From positions 53,513-117,512 of the forward strand of contig CAZVYX010000011.1 in the NCBI GenBank assembly GCA_964631725.1: a DNA stretch of 64,000 bases, written 5' to 3'. The position numbers and the translations under genes are program-made. Below, piece after piece: positions 15,793 through 24,654 of this stretch (its first letter is position 1; each line of letters begins with the position of its first letter). This DNA is from GCA-2731375 sp964631725 (GTDB lineage Bacteria > Pseudomonadota > Alphaproteobacteria > GCA-2731375). The notes beneath the pieces are model-generated. The model was not told the origin of the DNA. It searched no databases and saw only the letters and a list, made by a program, of their open reading frames with translations.

Positions 15793-16587
15793 ATGCCTGG
15801 GATGTTTTTTACCGTCGCGAAGATTTTCTGGATTATTGCCAAGCCGCTGAATCTGGCGCTGATCCTGCTGTTGCTGGCAAACCTGCTGCTTTGGTCACGC
15901 TGGCGCCGACTCGGCATCTGGCTCGCCGGAATTGTCACCTTCGCCCTGCTGGCGGTGGCGGTTTTACCCGTCGGCGAATGGGCACTGGCGCCCCTGAACG
16001 GGCGCTTTCCACCAATCGAGGTGCGCGCGGAGGCCGCGGTGGACGGCATTGTATTGCTGTCGGGCGCTGCCGTGGACCTGAAGATCTCCGGAAAAATCGG
16101 CCACGCGGTACCCGGCCACGCGGCTGGGCGGTTGGTTGAATTCATCCGCCTGGCGCGGGCCTACCCCAGGGCGCGGCTGTTGATCTGCGGCGGCAACACA
16201 GGCGCCGAGGGCCAGGGTGAGGGCCCGCTGATCGCCGACTATCTGGTCAGCCGGGGTTTCGATCGTTCCCGCCTGATGGTCGAGAACGCCTCTCTCGATA
16301 CTTATGAGAATGCGGTGTTTGGCCGGGACCTGGCGAAGCCGGCGGCGGCGGAACGCTGGCTGCTTGTGACCTCGGCCTGGCACATGCCCCGGGCCATGGC
16401 GGTATTTCGCGCCCAGGGCTGGCCGGTTGTCGCGGCCCCGCCGCCGTCCGGGGCCAATGACGCAGTTGTCCTGCGTTTCGCGCCCGGCGAGGGACTGCGC
16501 ACCATCGGCGTCGCCATGCACGAATACCTTGGGCTGCTGGCCTATCGCCTGAAAGGCCGCAGCAATACCTTGTGGCCCGCGCCCTGA
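15793..16587 (+). CDS. YdcF/ElyC-type DUF218 protein
   Basis: A 264-aa protein with two N-terminal membrane segments (about 10-34 and 36-58) and a DUF218 domain: DGIVLLSGAAVDL, ARLLICGGNTG, NASLDTYENAVFGRDL and LVTSAWHMPRAMAVFRAQGW. This is the order found in ElyC/SanA/YdcF proteins, linked elsewhere to envelope or lipid-carrier homeostasis. It is monocistronic, with a possible TATAAG at 15758-15763 upstream. Reaction unknown. Confidence 0.85.
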   Translation: MPGMFFTVAKIFWIIAKPLNLALILLLLANLLLWSRWRRLGIWLAGIVTFALLAVAVLPVGEWALAPLNGRFPPIEVRAEAAVDGIVLLSGAAVDLKISGKIGHAVPGHAAGRLVEFIRLARAYPRARLLICGGNTGAEGQGEGPLIADYLVSRGFDRSRLMVENASLDTYENAVFGRDLAKPAAAERWLLVTSAWHMPRAMAVFRAQGWPVVAAPPPSGANDAVVLRFAPGEGLRTIGVAMHEYLGLLAYRLKGRSNTLWPAP

Positions 16588-16600
16588 TCCGAGGTTTGCC

Positions 16601-17020
16601 TTAGCGTTTGACGGATTCGACCATGACGCCGTTGGCATCCTTTGGATGCACCAGCCAGCGGGCGGAGGCGCCGGGCTCGGTCGGGTCGCGCATCAGCACG
16701 GTCATGCCGCGCGCTTCCAATTCCTTGCCGCTGCCTTCCACGTCCTCCACTTCCAGGCAGACGTGATAGAAGCCCTCGCCGACCTTTGCCAGGCGCCGGG
16801 ATAGCGCGTTGTCCATATCGGACTTGTCCAGAGGCTCCATGATTTCGATGACCATTTCGTCCCAGGTGCCGCCGACGGAAACAAAGACGCTGCGGATACC
16901 TTCTACTTCGATCCTGCGGTCTTCGAACACTTGCAGGCCGAATGACTCGGTCCAAAGTTTTGTGGCGGCATCGGCATCGTGCACCAATACGCCAAAGTGA
17001 CTGATTTTATTGGTTTTCAT
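16601..17020 (-). CDS. VOC protein resembling methylmalonyl-CoA epimerase
   Basis: A 139-aa VOC protein: ISHFGVLVHDADAATKLWTESFGL at the start (metal His), FYHVCLEVEDVEG in the middle and the end WLVHPKDANGVMVESV carrying the terminal Glu. Size and pattern match methylmalonyl-CoA epimerases and related CoA-thioester VOC proteins. Last gene of the 11-gene acyl-CoA operon, 15 bp after the DinB-like gene, so an acyl-CoA epimerase or lyase role is plausible. Substrate unknown. Confidence 0.78.
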   Translation of the reverse strand: MKTNKISHFGVLVHDADAATKLWTESFGLQVFEDRRIEVEGIRSVFVSVGGTWDEMVIEIMEPLDKSDMDNALSRRLAKVGEGFYHVCLEVEDVEGSGKELEARGMTVLMRDPTEPGASARWLVHPKDANGVMVESVKR

Positions 17021-17035
17021 TGCGGGGTTTCCTCT

Positions 17036-17836
17036 CTATTTCTGAATATGCCGGGCGCCGGCGGCGGGTGGCGTGCGGGGCGGGCCGGCAAAGCATTGCG
17101 CCACCGCCATCCATTTGTTGGCCGTCTCGCCGACCACTTTCAAGCTGGTATCGCCGATATTGCGGCACTGCGTGACCACCTGGCCAAACTCCGTGGCGGC
17201 GCCTTCGATGTAGTTTGTCTCCGATGCTTCGTTGAACTCCCAGACCTCGCCGGATGGTGCGGTCAGCTTCAAATAGGGCCGGTCTTCCGGCACCTCTTCG
17301 CCCCGGTTGATGAAGGTCCAGCCAAAGGTGTTGTTGCCGATCACCGCGACATTCTTGATATGGTCCTTGTCCTGACGCACCGCGCCAAGCACGTCATAGA
17401 TCGCCTGGGCATGGGACCAGGTTTCCATCAGCCGGGCGGTGATCGACGACAGCACGCTCATATCCGGGCCGGCCCATTTCAGGCGCTTTTTTGGGTCCAC
17501 GCCCTCATAGTCGCCGATCATGTTGTTGTAGTAGTCATGCCAAAGCTTCAGCAGGGCCTGGCCCTTGGTTCCGTCCAGCATCCGGTTGGTGTAGGGCACC
17601 ATTTCCTCGCCCGCCTCCGACGCCGACCGCAGATCGGCCAGCAGTTTCAGAATGCCGTCCTCGTCATCCAGGGACAAATGGGCGGCATAGTTGAAGTAAT
17701 GCAGATGCTGCATCACATCATTGATGGTCCATTCCTTGAACAATGTCTTGCGTTCGAAATCCGCGTCGCTCAAGGGTTTCAGCAGCTCATACAGCGCGTC
17801 GTTTTCCGCCTTGAAGTCCAGGGCCTGTTGCAACAT
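17036..17836 (-). CDS. TIGR03084-type DinB-like metal-binding protein
   Basis: A 266-aa protein. ATG 17836 has AGAGGAAG just upstream; the frame is open to 17950 but that part overlaps the previous gene. It has EWTINDVMQHLHYFNYAAHLSL near residue 35 and the paired His in METWSHAQAIYDVLG, the DinB/mycothiol-dependent maleylpyruvate isomerase metal-site pattern of TIGR03084 proteins. It ends with a Pro/Ala-rich tail. Downstream of the tandem nitronate monooxygenases (22 bp). Function unknown; a thiol-dependent isomerase or hydrolase is possible. Confidence 0.78.
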   Translation of the reverse strand: MLQQALDFKAENDALYELLKPLSDADFERKTLFKEWTINDVMQHLHYFNYAAHLSLDDEDGILKLLADLRSASEAGEEMVPYTNRMLDGTKGQALLKLWHDYYNNMIGDYEGVDPKKRLKWAGPDMSVLSSITARLMETWSHAQAIYDVLGAVRQDKDHIKNVAVIGNNTFGWTFINRGEEVPEDRPYLKLTAPSGEVWEFNEASETNYIEGAATEFGQVVTQCRNIGDTSLKVVGETANKWMAVAQCFAGPPRTPPAAGARHIQK

Positions 17837-17858
17837 CTTCCTCTCCCTTAATTCGAAA

Positions 17859-19001
17859 CTACTCGCCGACGGCCTTCGACAGCCGCTCGTAGGCGTTGAT
17901 GAAATCTTCCTTGAAATCCTGCACCACGCTGCCGGCGGACTGGCTGACATTCATCAGCCCCACGCCCTGGCCCACGTAGTATGTCGCCAGATCCTTGGCG
18001 CCCTGGTGGCCGCTTTGCGACAGCTTGTCCACCTTCATCAGGGCCGGATGCGCCAGCATCCGTTGCAGCGGCAGGCCCAGGGGTTCCGGCGCGTCGTCGC
18101 GCTGCCAGGCATCGGTCCAGGGGGAGCGGAGCTGGCGGGTATATTTGCCGGTGCGGCTGCGCGAGCGCACGGTATCCGATGAGCTTGCCACCAGCATCTT
18201 GTCCTTGACCACCGGGTTGGTTTCCGCCTCCGCCGTGGTCAGCCAGACCGAACCGGTCCAAACGCCGGAAGCGCCCATGGCCATGCAGGCCGCCATCTGC
18301 CGGCCCGTGACGACGCCACCGGCGGCCAGGATCGGCGTGTCACCATGGTCCTGAATGGCTTCGTGGATCTCCGGCACCAGCACCATGGTTGATACGGCGC
18401 CACAATGACCGCCCGCCTCACCACCCGCGACGACCAGAATATCGACGCCGGCCTGAACCTGGTTGAGGGCATGAGACTTGGCGCCGACCAGGGCGGCGAC
18501 GGCAACACCATTCTGTTTGCCCATGGCCAGCATGGGCGCCGGCGGCACGCCCAGGGCGTTGGCGATCAGTTTGATGGGATGGGCAAAGCAGACGTCCAGA
18601 TGGCCCTGCGCGCCTTCGATACTCAGATTGGCGGCGAACTCCATGCTTTCCAAACGCGCTGCGTCGTTGACATCGTCGGCGGGGACACCATGGGATTCCA
18701 GGATATCGCTGATGAAGTTCTTGTGTTCATCCGGCAACATCGCCAGCAGATCCTGCGGCGATTTTTCCTCGCCCTTGCCGGTGTACTTGTTGGGCAGGAT
18801 CAGATCGACGCCATAGGGCATGCCATCGATATGCTCGTCGATCCAGCTTAGTTCAATCTCCAACTGCTCGGCGGAGATGGTGGCGGCGCCGAAGACACCA
18901 AAACCGCCGGCCTTGCTGACCTCGACGACAACGTCGCGGCAATGGCTGAACGCCACCAAGGGGAATTCAATTCCCAGCATCTCGCAAATTCGGCTGTCCA
19001 T
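17859..19001 (-). CDS. Nitronate monooxygenase-like FMN protein (copy 1)
   Basis: A 380-aa TIM-barrel flavoprotein of the nitronate monooxygenase / 2-nitropropane dioxygenase family. It opens MDSRICEMLGIEFPLVAF, has the active-site motif GGEAGGHCG with His199, and FMN-phosphate motif ILAAGGVVTGRQMAAC near 225-240. A GGAGGA box precedes the ATG. It is a tandem paralogue of the next upstream gene (same length, most residues shared by eye). In this operon it may act on acyl-CoA or unsaturated intermediates rather than nitronates; that is inference. Confidence 0.87.
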   Translation of the reverse strand: MDSRICEMLGIEFPLVAFSHCRDVVVEVSKAGGFGVFGAATISAEQLEIELSWIDEHIDGMPYGVDLILPNKYTGKGEEKSPQDLLAMLPDEHKNFISDILESHGVPADDVNDAARLESMEFAANLSIEGAQGHLDVCFAHPIKLIANALGVPPAPMLAMGKQNGVAVAALVGAKSHALNQVQAGVDILVVAGGEAGGHCGAVSTMVLVPEIHEAIQDHGDTPILAAGGVVTGRQMAACMAMGASGVWTGSVWLTTAEAETNPVVKDKMLVASSSDTVRSRSRTGKYTRQLRSPWTDAWQRDDAPEPLGLPLQRMLAHPALMKVDKLSQSGHQGAKDLATYYVGQGVGLMNVSQSAGSVVQDFKEDFINAYERLSKAVGE

Positions 19002-19027
19002 GGTCGATCCTCCAGATCAGTACCGCT

Positions 19028-20170
19028 TTAACCACCGACGGCTTTTGTTAGCCGTTCATGGGCATTGATGAAGTCCTCCTTGAAATCATAGACCACATTA
19101 CGCACCGATTGGCTGGCATTCATCAAGCCCACACCCTGGCCAACCCAATAGGTTGCCAGATCCCGGGCGCCTTTGTGGCCGCCCTCGGACAGCCGCTCAA
19201 CCTTGCCCAAAGCCGGTTCCGAGATCAACGATTGCAGCGGCATGGCCAGGGGATCGGGCGCATCCTCCCGCTCCCAGGCGTCGGTCCAGGGGGAGCGCAA
19301 CTGGCGCGAATGCTTGCCGGTGCGGCTGCGGGCCCGGACGGTGTCCGACGAGCTTGCCGCCAGCATTTTTTCCTTCACCACCGGCGCGGTTTCGGCTTCC
19401 GTCGTGGTCAGCCAGACCGAACCGGTCCAGACGCCGGAAGCGCCCATGGCCATGCAGGCGGCCATCTGCCGGCCCGTGACGACACCGCCGGCGGCCAGGA
19501 TCGGTGTGTCGCCATGCTCCTGAATAGCCTCGAAAATCTCCGGCACCAGCACCATGGTCGAGACGGCGCCGCAGTGACCGCCCGCTTCGCCGCCGGCCAC
19601 GACCAGAATATCGACGCCGGCCTGCACCTGGTTGATGGCATGGGACTTGGCTCCCACCAAGGCGGCCACGGCGACGCCATGCTGTTTGCCCAGCTCCATC
19701 ATCTCCCGCGGCGGCACACCGAGTGCGTTGGCGATCAACTTGATGGGATGGGCAAAGGCCACGGCGAGGTGCTTCTTGGCGCCCTCCAGGGTCAGATTGT
19801 CGGCAAATATCGCCGGTTCCAGCGGCGCGTCGCCATCGGTGCCGTCCGGGTCAATGTCGTGGGCCGCAAGAATATCGTCGGCGAACTGTTTGTGCCCCTC
19901 GGGCAGCATGGCGACCATTTGTTCAGGCGTCATGTTATCGTCCTTGCCGATGAACTTGTTTGGCACGATCAAATCGACGCCATAGGGCATGCCGTCGATA
20001 TTTTCATCGATCCAGGTCAGCTCGGCTTCCAATTGCTCCGGCGTCATGTTGGCCGCGCCCAGGACGCCGAAGCCGCCAGCCTTGCTGACCTCGGCTACCA
20101 CATAGCGGCTATGGGTGAAGGCGACGAGGGGGAATTCGATACCCAGCATTTCGCAAATGCGGCTGTCCAT
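19028..20170 (-). CDS. Nitronate monooxygenase-like FMN protein (copy 2)
   Basis: A 380-aa paralogue of the adjacent gene 27 bp downstream, with the same MDSRICEMLGIEFPLVAF start, EAGGHCG active-site motif and GGVVTGRQMAAC phosphate loop. The copies differ most around residues 75-125, likely an insertion near the substrate pocket, which suggests different substrates after duplication. RBS TAGGAG. It lies 23 bp after the biotin carboxylase gene, within the acyl-CoA operon. Confidence 0.87.
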   Translation of the reverse strand: MDSRICEMLGIEFPLVAFTHSRYVVAEVSKAGGFGVLGAANMTPEQLEAELTWIDENIDGMPYGVDLIVPNKFIGKDDNMTPEQMVAMLPEGHKQFADDILAAHDIDPDGTDGDAPLEPAIFADNLTLEGAKKHLAVAFAHPIKLIANALGVPPREMMELGKQHGVAVAALVGAKSHAINQVQAGVDILVVAGGEAGGHCGAVSTMVLVPEIFEAIQEHGDTPILAAGGVVTGRQMAACMAMGASGVWTGSVWLTTTEAETAPVVKEKMLAASSSDTVRARSRTGKHSRQLRSPWTDAWEREDAPDPLAMPLQSLISEPALGKVERLSEGGHKGARDLATYWVGQGVGLMNASQSVRNVVYDFKEDFINAHERLTKAVGG

Positions 20171-20193
20171 GGTTCAATCTCCTATTAAGTGAC

Positions 20194-22185
20194 TCATTCT
20201 GGCGCTTCAATTTCAACAAGCAGATCATCGGCGGCGACCTGGGTGCCGGCGACGGCGGCGACCTCCTGCACCACGCCGTCGATCTCCGCCAGAATATCGT
20301 GCTGCATCTTCATCGCCTCCAGCACCGCCAGGCGCGTACCGATCTTGACCTCGTCGCCGGGGGCAACAAGGACCTCCAGCAGATTGCCATGCATGGGTGC
20401 GACCACGCAGCCGCCGCCCACGGCCTCCTCGGCGCTGGCGGCGAAGGCAATGCGGTTGCGGAAATGCAGGCTTCGCCCATCCACCGACAGATCAAGCACG
20501 CCGGGGCTGGGGGCCGAATACATCACCGCCTCACGCCGGCCATCGACGGTCAGCCGGGCCGTGGTGTCATCGCATTCGATCATCCCGATCCGCAATTCCT
20601 CGTCACCATGGCGCACGGTGTAGGCACCATCGTGGCCGGGCGTGACCGTCAAATCCATCTCGCTATCGCCGAAGGTGTAGACATAGCGGGTTAGGAGCTG
20701 GCCGCCGCTGGACCAATCCATCAAGGCGGGGCTGACGTTCAGGCTGTTGGCGAAGGCCTGGCGCCGCTCGGTGGTGAACTGCACCACGGCCGCCATGGCC
20801 GCCTGGGCAAAGCTGGGTTCCCCGGCCGCCAGATCAGCTTCCGTAAACTCTTCGCCGATAAACGCCGTTGTGGCCGCTCCCTTGGCGAAGGCTTCCCGGC
20901 CCAGCACATCGATCAGAAAGCTTCTGTTGGTGGTGGAGCCGAACAGCGCCGTTTCCTTCAGGGCGTTGATCAGGCGATGGCGCGCGGTTTCCCGGGTATC
21001 GCCCCAGGCGATGACCTTGGCCACCATGGGATCGTAGAAGGGTGAAATCTCCATGCCGGTCTCGATGCCGGCATCAATGCGCACGCCCTCGCCCGTTGCC
21101 GGCTGCCACAGATCTATGGCACCGGTCACGGGCAGGAAGTCCTGGGCCGGGTCTTCGGCATACAAACGCACCTCGATGGCATGGCCGCTCAGGCTGATGT
21201 CATCCTGGCTCAGGCCCAGGGGTAGGCCCTCGGCCACCTGGATCTGCAGCGCGACCAGATCCAGGCCGGTGATCATCTCGGTCACCGGATGCTCGACCTG
21301 CAGGCGGGTGTTCATTTCCAGGAAATAGAACGCGCCACTGCCATCGAGCAGAAATTCGACAGTGCCGGCACCGCGATAGTCAATACTGCGGGCGGCCTCG
21401 ACCGCCGCCGCGCCCATGCGGGCCCGCAACTCCTCGGTCATCACCGGGCAGGGCGCTTCCTCCACCACCTTTTGATGGCGTCTCTGGACCGAGCAGTCCC
21501 GCTCGCCCAGATGAATGACATTGCCAAGGGTATCGGCAAAGACCTGCACCTCCACGTGGCGCGGCTGGATAATGGCCTTTTCCAAAATCAACTCGTCCGA
21601 GCCAAAGGCATTCAGCGCCTCGGAGCGGGCCGCGTTTAGGGCGTCGGCGAAATCCTCGGCATTTTCCACCAGGCGCATGCCCCGGCCACCGCCTCCCGAG
21701 GCGGCCTTGACCATCAGGGGAAAGCCGATCTCGCCGGCCGCTTTGAGCATGGCCGCATCGGACTGGTCCTCGCCTTCATAGCCGGGAACGCAGGGCACAT
21801 CCGCTTCGATCATGCGGCGCTTGGCCTCGGCCTTGTTGCCCATCAGGTTGATGGCATCGGGGGTTGGCCCGATGAAAACCAGACCGGCTTTTTCGCAGGC
21901 CTCGGCAAAGGCGGCGTTCTCCGACATGAAGCCGTAGCCCGGATGCACTGCCTGGGCGCCGCTGTCCTTGACGGCCTTCAGGATGCGGTCCATGTCGAGG
22001 TAGGATTCAGCCACCGGCGCCGGGCCAATCAGCACGGCATCGTCCGCCATTTTTACATGCGGCGCCTGGGCATCGGCCTCGGAATAGACCGCGATGGCGC
22101 GGTAGCCCAGGGTCTGGGCAGTACGCATCACGCGCACCGCGATCTCGCCCCGGTTGGCGACCAGAATTGAGTCGAATTTTCTCAT
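20194..22185 (-). CDS. atuF: Acyl-CoA carboxylase alpha subunit (biotin carboxylase + biotin carrier)
   Basis: A 663-aa biotin-dependent carboxylase subunit. It has N-terminal ILVANRGEIAVRVMRTA, the ATP-grasp loop KAASGGGGRGMR and EMNTRLQVEHPVTE in the biotin carboxylase domain, a linker region, and a C-terminal carrier with EAMKM (Lys626 biotinylation site). ATG 22185 (MRKFDSILVA) is preferred over the upstream 22203 start. It pairs with the carboxyltransferase two genes upstream. AtuA- and AtuD-like neighbours favour a geranyl-CoA-type carboxylase, but methylcrotonyl-CoA carboxylase is the close alternative. Confidence 0.88.
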   Translation of the reverse strand: MRKFDSILVANRGEIAVRVMRTAQTLGYRAIAVYSEADAQAPHVKMADDAVLIGPAPVAESYLDMDRILKAVKDSGAQAVHPGYGFMSENAAFAEACEKAGLVFIGPTPDAINLMGNKAEAKRRMIEADVPCVPGYEGEDQSDAAMLKAAGEIGFPLMVKAASGGGGRGMRLVENAEDFADALNAARSEALNAFGSDELILEKAIIQPRHVEVQVFADTLGNVIHLGERDCSVQRRHQKVVEEAPCPVMTEELRARMGAAAVEAARSIDYRGAGTVEFLLDGSGAFYFLEMNTRLQVEHPVTEMITGLDLVALQIQVAEGLPLGLSQDDISLSGHAIEVRLYAEDPAQDFLPVTGAIDLWQPATGEGVRIDAGIETGMEISPFYDPMVAKVIAWGDTRETARHRLINALKETALFGSTTNRSFLIDVLGREAFAKGAATTAFIGEEFTEADLAAGEPSFAQAAMAAVVQFTTERRQAFANSLNVSPALMDWSSGGQLLTRYVYTFGDSEMDLTVTPGHDGAYTVRHGDEELRIGMIECDDTTARLTVDGRREAVMYSAPSPGVLDLSVDGRSLHFRNRIAFAASAEEAVGGGCVVAPMHGNLLEVLVAPGDEVKIGTRLAVLEAMKMQHDILAEIDGVVQEVAAVAGTQVAADDLLVEIEAPE

Positions 22186-22203
22186 GCTACTGCTTCTTCC
22201 CAA

Positions 22204-23016
22204 CTACTTACTTTCGGCCCAGACCGGCTTGCGTTTCTCGATGAACGAGGCAACGCCTTCGCGGCCCTCGTCACTCAGCATGCATTCGGCGAAACCCTTG
22301 GCGGCGAAATCCAACTGGCCTTCCCGGTCCAGATGCCGGGTGGCCAGAACGATCGCCTTGGTGATGGCATTGGCCTTGGGCGCGCAACGCATGACCGACT
22401 TTTGGACGTCAGCCTGGATCTGGTCCAGACCGGCGGCGTCATCGACCACGTAGTCGGCCAGGCCCAGACGGCCGGCTTCCTCGCCATCGAAACGCGACGC
22501 GGTAATCATCAGGCGGCGGGCGATGCGCAGGCCGAGACGTTGCGCGACAAAGGGCGCGATCTGCGCCGGCGGCAGGCCGATGGCGGTTTCGGTCATGGCG
22601 AATTTGGCGTCCTTGGTGACGGCAACGATGTCGGCGGTGCAGACCATGCCCAGGCCGCCGGCCATGGCCGCACCTTCCACCAAAATCAACACCACTTGCG
22701 GCATTTCATTGACCAGATCGAACATCTCGCCGCCCTGGCGGGAGGATGCGGCAATGTCGTCGGCGGTCTGGCTGCCGCCCTGATAGTTGTTCTTGAAACC
22801 CTTCAGATCGCCACCGGCGCAGAACACACCACCCTTGCCGCGCAGGGTGATGCCCCGAATGGTACGGTCATCACGGACCGCGTTCAGAACCGCCTTCAAT
22901 TCCGTGGTCAATTCCTTGGACAGGGCATTGCGGTTGTCGGGGCGGTTGAACCAGATTGTCAGCCAGCCGTTGTCTTCTTCCAACAGGATATTCTCGGTCT
23001 TGGGTAAAGTGGTCAT
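22204..23016 (-). CDS. atuE: Enoyl-CoA hydratase/isomerase, AtuE-like
   Basis: A 270-aa crotonase-fold protein between the two carboxylase subunit genes, the place of isohexenylglutaconyl-CoA or methylglutaconyl-CoA hydratase. It has the oxyanion segment VFCAGGDLKGF and then EGAAMAGGLGMVCTADIV. The first canonical catalytic Glu (GGxxE) is Gly here, while the second is kept (MTETAIGLPPAQIAP). The IGLPPAQIAP stretch is, to my knowledge, typical of the AtuE type. ATG 23016 follows GGAGAGAG. Hydration of the carboxylated intermediate is inferred. Confidence 0.82.
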   Translation of the reverse strand: MTTLPKTENILLEEDNGWLTIWFNRPDNRNALSKELTTELKAVLNAVRDDRTIRGITLRGKGGVFCAGGDLKGFKNNYQGGSQTADDIAASSRQGGEMFDLVNEMPQVVLILVEGAAMAGGLGMVCTADIVAVTKDAKFAMTETAIGLPPAQIAPFVAQRLGLRIARRLMITASRFDGEEAGRLGLADYVVDDAAGLDQIQADVQKSVMRCAPKANAITKAIVLATRHLDREGQLDFAAKGFAECMLSDEGREGVASFIEKRKPVWAESK

Positions 23017-23031
23017 CTCTCTCTCCAATTC

Positions 23032-24654
23032 TTACAGTCTGGCGACGCCAAATGCGTTCGGATGGACCTCGCGGTTACGGGCTTCCCAACAGGTTTCCAG
23101 GGCGAAGCCCAGAACCCGGCGGGTATCGCGGGGGTCGATCACCCCCTGATCCAGCAACCGGCCCGAGGTATAGAAGGCATCGGACTGGGCGTCGAAATGG
23201 GCGATCAGACGGTCTTTCTGAGCTTGCAGGGCGGCTTCGTCCACGTCCTGGCCGCGCCGCTCGGCGGCGACGCGGGCCACTTGATCCATGGTGTTGGCGG
23301 CCTGCTCGCCGCCCATGACGCCGGTCAGGGCATTGGGCCAGGTAAAGAGGAACTCCGGCTCGTAGCCGAAGCCGCCCATGCCGTAGTTGCCGGCGCCAAA
23401 CGAGGCGCCAATATAGAGCGTGATTTTCGGCACCCGGACGTTGGAGACGGCTTGGATCATTTTCGAGCCATGCTTGACCATGCCGCCCTGCTCATACTCC
23501 TTGCCGACCATGTAGCCGGTGGTGTTGTTGAGGAAGATGATCGGGATATTGGCCTGATCGCAAAGCTGAAAAAACTGCCCGCCCTTGGTGGCGCCGGCGG
23601 GATCGATGGGCCCATTGTTGCCGATGATGCCGCAGGCGTTGCCGTAGATGCTGGCCTGCAGGCAGACCGTGGAGACACCATAGCGCGGCTTGAAATCTTC
23701 GAAATCGGAACCGTCGACAAAGCGCGCCACCAGCTCCCGCACCTCATAGGGCTTGCGGTAGTCGGGTGGTACCAGGCCGGCGATCTCGTCGGCGCTGTAC
23801 AGCGGTTCCGTGTACGACTTCGGCTTCGGTGCCGGGCAACCCTTGTTCCAATCAAGCTTGGCGACGAGATTGCGGGCGATCAGCAGGCCATGGGCGTCGT
23901 CCTCGGCGGTGTATTCCACCAGGCCTGAAATGGTAGCGTGCATGTCCGTGCCGGCGAGTTCCTCTTCATCGGAGACCTCGCCGGTGGCGGCGCGGGTCAA
24001 TGCGGCCCCGCCCAGGGAGGCGCGGCCGCGGCCCTTGATGGAGATGACATAGTCGCTCATGCCCGGCATGTAGGCGCCGCCGGCGGTGGCGGGACCATGC
24101 AGCACGGTGATGGTGGGAATACCGGCGGCACTCAACAAGGCACGGCGATAAAAGATGCCGCCGCCATGGGCCCAGGATTCCACCTGATACTGCATCAGGT
24201 TGGCGCCGGCACTTTCCACCAGATGTACGAATGGCAACTTGTGAATGCGGGCAACGTCGAGACAGGCGCGCAGTTTTTCGCCGGATTTCTGGGTCGAGGC
24301 GCCGGCGTTGATACCGCTGTCATCGACATAGACCAGACACCGCACGCCGGAGATGAACCCGATACCGGCCAGGGACGAGGCGCCGGGAATGGATTTGTCC
24401 CGCTCCGATGTATCGACGCCATAATTGGCCAGGCTGTACAACTCCAGAAACGGCATGCCCGGATCCAACAGCCGCGTGCGCCGCTCCCGTGGCGTCAGTT
24501 GTCCGCGCTCTTCAAATCGGGGCCGGCGTTTTTCCGATAACGTCCGGGCCCGGTCCTTGATTTCATGATAGTCGTCCATCAGGGACAGCATTTCCTGGCG
24601 GTTGGCCGCGAAGCTGTCCGTGTTGGTGCTGAGTTTGGAAGCATAAACGCTCAT
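23032..24654 (-). CDS. atuC: Acyl-CoA carboxylase beta subunit (carboxyltransferase)
   Basis: A 540-aa carboxyltransferase of the methylcrotonyl/geranyl-CoA class. It has RARTLSEKRRPRFEERGQLTPRE-type N-terminal binding region, LVESAGANL, GPATAGGAYMPGMSDYVI (acyl-CoA-side oxyanion loop) and, in the C-terminal half, IFLNNTTGYMVGKEYEQGG and ASFGAGNYGMGGFGYEPEF. The last two are the biotin-side motifs. The ATG directly follows the stop codon of the AtuA-like gene (TAA-ATG). It works with the alpha subunit at 20194-22185. Geranyl versus methylcrotonyl specificity cannot be settled by eye. Confidence 0.88.
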   Translation of the reverse strand: MSVYASKLSTNTDSFAANRQEMLSLMDDYHEIKDRARTLSEKRRPRFEERGQLTPRERRTRLLDPGMPFLELYSLANYGVDTSERDKSIPGASSLAGIGFISGVRCLVYVDDSGINAGASTQKSGEKLRACLDVARIHKLPFVHLVESAGANLMQYQVESWAHGGGIFYRRALLSAAGIPTITVLHGPATAGGAYMPGMSDYVISIKGRGRASLGGAALTRAATGEVSDEEELAGTDMHATISGLVEYTAEDDAHGLLIARNLVAKLDWNKGCPAPKPKSYTEPLYSADEIAGLVPPDYRKPYEVRELVARFVDGSDFEDFKPRYGVSTVCLQASIYGNACGIIGNNGPIDPAGATKGGQFFQLCDQANIPIIFLNNTTGYMVGKEYEQGGMVKHGSKMIQAVSNVRVPKITLYIGASFGAGNYGMGGFGYEPEFLFTWPNALTGVMGGEQAANTMDQVARVAAERRGQDVDEAALQAQKDRLIAHFDAQSDAFYTSGRLLDQGVIDPRDTRRVLGFALETCWEARNREVHPNAFGVARL

